Assembly (NCBI RefSeq): GCF_009830945.1
Contig: NZ_VWVV01000003.1
Span: forward strand, 124,001 to 188,000
Origin: Nocardiopsis sp. FR4
GTDB taxonomy: Bacteria; Actinomycetota; Actinomycetes; Streptosporangiales; Streptosporangiaceae
Direction of reading: 5' to 3'
DNA length: 64,000 bases
The notes beneath the pieces are model-generated. The model made no database searches, was not told the DNA's origin, and saw nothing but the letters and a program-made list of their open reading frames with translations. The translations under genes were made by a program, and so were the position numbers. The first letter of the stretch is position 1. Every line of letters starts with the position of its first letter. This document shows positions 60,653-64,000 of the stretch, piece by piece.

Positions 60653-61866
60653 ACCCCGTCGACTTCCCGCCGAGCCTGCCCGTCGGCGAGGGCTTCGAGG
60701 CCTTCAACACGTGGCTCAAGAACAGCTTCGGTCCCGTCTTCGACGCCATCGGCGGGTTCGTCCGCTGGGCCGTGGGCTCCCTGGCCGGGTTCTTCACCGA
60801 TCCTGCGGCGGGCCAGCTCGCCTTCGTGGCCGCGGTGATCCTCGCGGTCCCGCTGCTGCGCACCCGCCGACTGCCGCTGGCGGTCGTCGTCGCGGCGGTC
60901 TCGGCGCTGTACGTCCTGCACGCGCAGTTCGCCTTCGGGAACACCGTCGTCAACAGCCTGCCGCCGCAGCTCTTCCTGTGGGCGATGGACCTGTTCGACC
61001 AGCGGTACGTGGACGCCTACTTCTGCATCTCGCTGCTCTTCCTGGCGGCCGTCACGGTGCTGGGCGCGCTCGACCGGGGCACCCGTGTGCGGACCGGCGT
61101 CGTCGCGGGAGGCTGGCTGGTCGCGGTGCTGCTCGGCTGGCTGGTTTTCCCGGCCCTGGTCACCGAGCCCAAGTCGCTGCTGATGATCCTGCTGATGAGC
61201 CTGCTGGCCCTGTCCGTGGCCGGGTGGCGGATGGGCCTGTTCGGCCTGCTCGCGCTCACCCTGGTGGCCTCGGTCGGCCAGTGGACCAACGCCATGGACA
61301 CGCTCGGCCTCGTGCTGGTGGCCAGCGCCATCGCGGTGGTCATCGCGATCCCGATCGGCGTCCTGGCCGCCTACAGCGACCCGGTCAGCAAGATCGTCAA
61401 GCCGGTCCTGGACCTGATGCAGACGCTGCCCGCGTTCGTCTACCTGATCCCGGCGATCTTCTTCTTCTCCATCGGCGCCGTTCCCGGCGTGGTCGCCACC
61501 ATAGTGTTCGCGATGCCGCCCGGCGTGCGCCTGACCGAGCTGGGCATCCGCCAGATCGACCGGGAGCTGGTCGAGGCGGGTGAGTCCTTCGGCGCCTCCA
61601 ACCGCAGGATCCTCACCGGTATCCAGCTGCCGCTGGCACTGCCGACCATCATGGCCGGGGTCAACCAGGTCATCATGCTCGGCCTGTCGATGGTCGTCAT
61701 CGCGGGCATGGTCGGCGCCGGAGGCCTGGGCAGCGAGGTCTACCAGGGCATCACCCGCAACGACGGCGCTCTCGGCTTCGAGGCCGGCATCTCCGTCGTC
61801 GTCCTGGCCATCTTCCTGGACCGCCTCACCGCCGCCGTCACCCGCAACAGCCCGCGGGCCGCCTGA
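60649..61866 (+). CDS. Glycine betaine/proline ABC transporter permease (ProW/OpuAB-like)
   Basis: This 405-residue membrane protein has about nine hydrophobic segments. The C-terminal half is the conserved binding-protein-dependent transport domain (DTLGLVLVASAIAVVIAIPI, QTLPAFVYLIPAIFFFSIGA, ELVEAGESFGASNRRILTGI as EAA loop, VIAGMVGAGGLGSEVYQGI). The N-terminus has two or three extra helices compared with E. coli ProW. Its stop is 40 bp from the lipoprotein gene. Confidence 0.94.
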   Translation: MNPVDFPPSLPVGEGFEAFNTWLKNSFGPVFDAIGGFVRWAVGSLAGFFTDPAAGQLAFVAAVILAVPLLRTRRLPLAVVVAAVSALYVLHAQFAFGNTVVNSLPPQLFLWAMDLFDQRYVDAYFCISLLFLAAVTVLGALDRGTRVRTGVVAGGWLVAVLLGWLVFPALVTEPKSLLMILLMSLLALSVAGWRMGLFGLLALTLVASVGQWTNAMDTLGLVLVASAIAVVIAIPIGVLAAYSDPVSKIVKPVLDLMQTLPAFVYLIPAIFFFSIGAVPGVVATIVFAMPPGVRLTELGIRQIDRELVEAGESFGASNRRILTGIQLPLALPTIMAGVNQVIMLGLSMVVIAGMVGAGGLGSEVYQGITRNDGALGFEAGISVVVLAIFLDRLTAAVTRNSPRAA

Positions 61867-61906
61867 ACCCCGCACACCGAAGTTCCCCGAGGGAAGGAAT
61901 CCCCAG

Positions 61907-62833
61907 ATGTACAGCCGCAAGCGCATGGCGTCCCTCAGCGCAGCCGGTATGAGCGCCGCACTCCTCCTGACCGCCTGTGGCGGCGGCGAGGACCTCACCG
62001 GTCCCGCGGACGGCGGCGAGGACGCCAAGGAGGTCAACATCGCGCTGATCGCCTGGGAGGAGGCGATCGCCACCACGAACATGTGGAAGGTCATCCTGGA
62101 GGAGAAGGGCTACGACGTCACCGTCACCGACGTCGACGTCGCCCCCATGTACCAGGGCGCCGCCAATGGCGACGTGGACCTGTTCCTCGACACCTGGCTC
62201 CCCGTCACCCACGCCGACTACTGGGAGGACTACGGGGACCAGCTGGAGGACCTCGGCTCCTGGTACGACAACGCCAAGCTGACCATCACCGTGCCCTCCT
62301 ACATGGAGGACGTGAACAGCATCGCCGACCTGGCCGACCACGCGGAGGAGCTGGACGGCCGCATCGTGGGCATCGACCCGGGCGCGGGCCTGACCCGGGT
62401 GACCCGGGAGGAGGCGATGCCGGGCTACGGGCTGGACGGCGACTTCGAGCTGGTCGAGTCCTCCACCGCGGCGATGCTCGCCGAGCTGGACTCCGCGATC
62501 GCCGACGAGGAGCCCATCGTGGTCACCCTGTGGCGTCCGCACCCGGCCTACGCCAAGCACGACCTGAAGGACCTGGAGGACCCCGAGGGCCTCATGGGCG
62601 ACGCCGAGAGTGTCCACGCCGTCGGCCGGTCGGGCTTCACCGAGGACTTCCCGGAGCTGGCGGGCTGGCTCGGGGACTTCGAGATGACCGACGACGAGCT
62701 GGCCACCCTCGAGTCGATGACCCTGGACGAGTACGAGGGCGAGCCCGAGGAGGGCGCCCGCGTCTGGCTGTCGGAGAACCCCGAGTTCCTGGAGCGCGTC
62801 CTGGGCGAGGACGCCGAGGGCCTGGAGTTCTAG
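61907..62833 (+). CDS. Glycine betaine-binding lipoprotein (OpuAC/ProX-like)
   Basis: This 308-residue exported lipoprotein has signal sequence ALLLTAC with Cys24. The OpuAC-type ligand domain has IALIAWEEAIATTNMWKVIL, VDLFLDTWLPVTHADYWEDY, GRIVGIDPGAGLTRVTREEA and VVTLWRPHPAYAKHDLKDLE; the Trp residues in the first, second and fourth segments would form the aromatic box for the quaternary ammonium. GGGAAGGAA precedes the ATG. Together with the two preceding genes it makes a complete importer. Confidence 0.94.
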   Translation: MYSRKRMASLSAAGMSAALLLTACGGGEDLTGPADGGEDAKEVNIALIAWEEAIATTNMWKVILEEKGYDVTVTDVDVAPMYQGAANGDVDLFLDTWLPVTHADYWEDYGDQLEDLGSWYDNAKLTITVPSYMEDVNSIADLADHAEELDGRIVGIDPGAGLTRVTREEAMPGYGLDGDFELVESSTAAMLAELDSAIADEEPIVVTLWRPHPAYAKHDLKDLEDPEGLMGDAESVHAVGRSGFTEDFPELAGWLGDFEMTDDELATLESMTLDEYEGEPEEGARVWLSENPEFLERVLGEDAEGLEF

Positions 62834-62843
62834 CGCGAACGCC

Positions 62844-62873
62844 GACGGGCCGCTCCCGCGGGAGCGGCCCGTC
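62844..62873. terminator. Terminator between the betaine operon and the rhomboid gene
   Basis: A 30-bp perfect palindrome (GACGGGCCGCTCCCG and complement) between convergent genes; usable in both directions. Confidence 0.8.
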
Positions 62874-62881
62874 CGTGTGTC

Positions 62882-63517
62882 TCAGGGGGCGTAGTAACCG
62901 CCCTGCGCGCCTCCGTAGCCCTGGTTGAGCTGCCGGCTGCGCTCGCGTCTGGGGAGCAGGTAGGCGGCGAGCAGGCCGCCGACGAAGCCGAACAGGTGCG
63001 CCTGCCACGAGACGCCCGGGTACTGCGGCAGCACGCCCCAGATCATCGTCCCGTAGAAGAGGACCACGCAGATCATGATGACGATGTCGACGGTCTTGCG
63101 CTCGATGATGCCGCGCAGGACCGTGTAGCCGAAGTAGCCGAAGACCAGACCGCTGGCGCCCACCGTGAGCGAGAACGGCGCGCTGAACAGCCACACGCCC
63201 ACACCGCTGACGAGGATGACGATCAGGGTGGTGAGCAGGAACCGTCCCAGACCGCTGAAGGCGACGAGCGAGCCCAGCACCAGGAACGGCAGCGAGTTGC
63301 CGATGAGGTGTTCCAGGTTGCCGTGCATGAAGGGCGCGGTGAACACGGTCCAGGGGCCCTGGAAGTCCCAGGCCCGCAGGCCGAACCGCTGGTCGAGTGT
63401 CCCGAAGAGCAGGAAGCTGTCGAGGATCTCGAAGACCCACATGGCCGCGAGCATCCCCGCTACGGTCAGGATGGCGGTGATTCTGGACTGCTTCACCCCA
63501 TCGAGGGTAGAGGACAC
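62882..63517 (-). CDS. Rhomboid-family intramembrane serine protease
   Basis: This 211-residue protein has six membrane helices. The catalytic dyad is Ser122 in GASGLVFG and His174 in WQAHLFGFVGG, and the HxxxN region HGNLEHLIGNSL supplies oxyanion Asn74. Rhomboids cleave single-pass membrane proteins within the bilayer; the substrate is unknown. Starts are GTG 63517 or a GTG seven codons later. The C-terminal 15 residues are Gly/Tyr/Gln-rich (NQGYGGAQGGYYAP). Confidence 0.93.
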   Translation of the reverse strand: MSSTLDGVKQSRITAILTVAGMLAAMWVFEILDSFLLFGTLDQRFGLRAWDFQGPWTVFTAPFMHGNLEHLIGNSLPFLVLGSLVAFSGLGRFLLTTLIVILVSGVGVWLFSAPFSLTVGASGLVFGYFGYTVLRGIIERKTVDIVIMICVVLFYGTMIWGVLPQYPGVSWQAHLFGFVGGLLAAYLLPRRERSRQLNQGYGGAQGGYYAP

Positions 63518-63617
63518 GGCCTTGCGACGGTATGTCCGTGAGGCGCGTGGGAGGTAATTGTCGTGTGTGCCCAGAGTTGTCCGCAGCTCAGCGGGCGGGC
63601 ACGCGGAACGCGGTTCC

Positions 63618-64000
63618 TCAGGAGGTGAGGGACTGGTTGCGCGGCGGGATGCCCGCCATCGCCATGAAGGACTCGACCTTGGCCGGACTGGTCAGGCCGG
63701 TCAGCGGCAGGTACGTGCGCGAGGTGCGGCGGCTCTTCAGCGAGGGGAAGCGCTTGGGCCGCCCGCTGGTGTCGCACAGCCCCAGGGAGCGGATCCGGCC
63801 GGGGAGCACGTAGTAGGAGCCGATGTCCTGGAAGGGCACCCGCACGATGTAGCGGCCGCGCTCGTAGCGGAACTCCCCGTCGGAGACCTCCAGGACGGGG
63901 GACTTGATCATGTGGCCGTGCACGGCCAGCGCGGCGCCCACCAGGGCCGGGAGCACGCCGAGGGTGATGTTCGCCCAGTGCGAGGGGTCGACCGCGACCA
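63618..64000 (-). CDS. Membrane/PH-like domain protein, 5' end outside window
   Basis: The frame is open to the right edge, so the N-terminus is missing. The visible part has a hydrophobic helix (WANITLGVLPALVGAALAVH) followed by a small beta-rich domain (VLEVSDGEFRYERGRYIVRV, PFQDIGSYYVLPGR) that resembles bacterial PH-like domains of small membrane proteins, and ends PPRNQSLTS. There is no catalytic motif. It is on the same strand as the rhomboid gene, 100 bp upstream of it. Confidence 0.65.
   Translation of the reverse strand, partial: VAVDPSHWANITLGVLPALVGAALAVHGHMIKSPVLEVSDGEFRYERGRYIVRVPFQDIGSYYVLPGRIRSLGLCDTSGRPKRFPSLKSRRTSRTYLPLTGLTSPAKVESFMAMAGIPPRNQSLTS

Noticed and set aside
1..64000. 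CRISPR array, insertion sequence or complete prophage
   Set aside because: I saw no regularly spaced direct repeats, no transposase gene and no phage structural genes. The only mobile-element trace is the broken integrase at 57331-58352; DUF1469 is holin-like in name only.

Overview
The window is very GC-rich, with dense, mostly intact genes, frequent GTG and TTG starts, ATGA/GTGA stop-start overlaps and many perfect GC hairpins at gene ends. Together with an F420-type LLM oxidoreductase, a P450, SWIM/DUF proteins and a CelR-type cellulase operator, this points to a filamentous actinomycete. A Thermobifida-like polyester cutinase, the Cel9B-like cellulase and its CelR box suggest Nocardiopsaceae (Nocardiopsis or a relative). 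The taxonomic placement is inference.

Layout. 1-7500: the 3' part of a large LuxR (LAL) regulator, a complete branched-chain-amino-acid-type ABC operon (two ATPases, two permeases, lipoprotein) and a thioredoxin-like protein. 7500-17500: a secreted PET-hydrolase-like cutinase, a ChaB/Rho_N protein, an SDR, a large catalase, an LLM oxidoreductase, a nitronate monooxygenase/flavodoxin pair with a divergent TetR regulator, and a P450 lacking the ExxR motif. 17970-25420: a tightly coupled five-gene operon SWIM - DUF5691 - MoxR ATPase - DUF5682 - vWA. 25500-26600: an antitoxin with a broken PIN toxin, then decayed DNA. 26600-33650: a Crp/Fnr regulator, a Pycsar-effector-like membrane protein and, divergently, a four-gene operon (nucleotide-cyclase-like protein, P-loop protein, SPFH-like protein, DUF4407 membrane protein). 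This is the best candidate for an undescribed signalling or defence system.

33700-44700: a truncated MFS transporter behind an apparent leader-peptide attenuator, then stress and housekeeping genes (DUF3140, SDRs, GH15, DUF1360, hydrolase, unknown protein, FUSC transporter, PQQ sugar dehydrogenase). 44700-52000: a secreted GH9 cellulase with a CelR box, an HsdR_N-like protein, an epimerase with its TetR regulator, and an AraC regulator divergent from a quinone reductase. 52300-56900: a cell-envelope stress cluster (DUF1469, DUF3618, YihY) and two related small proteins. 57000-58540: a LacI remnant joined to a frameshifted integrase remnant beside tRNA-Gly(CCC). 58678-64000: dCTP deaminase, a glycine-betaine ABC operon, a rhomboid protease and the C-terminal part of a membrane/PH-like protein.

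A recurring theme is a SigB/SigF-type promoter (GnnT, 15-16 bp spacer, GGGTAG or GGGCAG) found in front of six stress-type genes. It suggests that many of the scattered small genes belong to one general stress or osmotic regulon.
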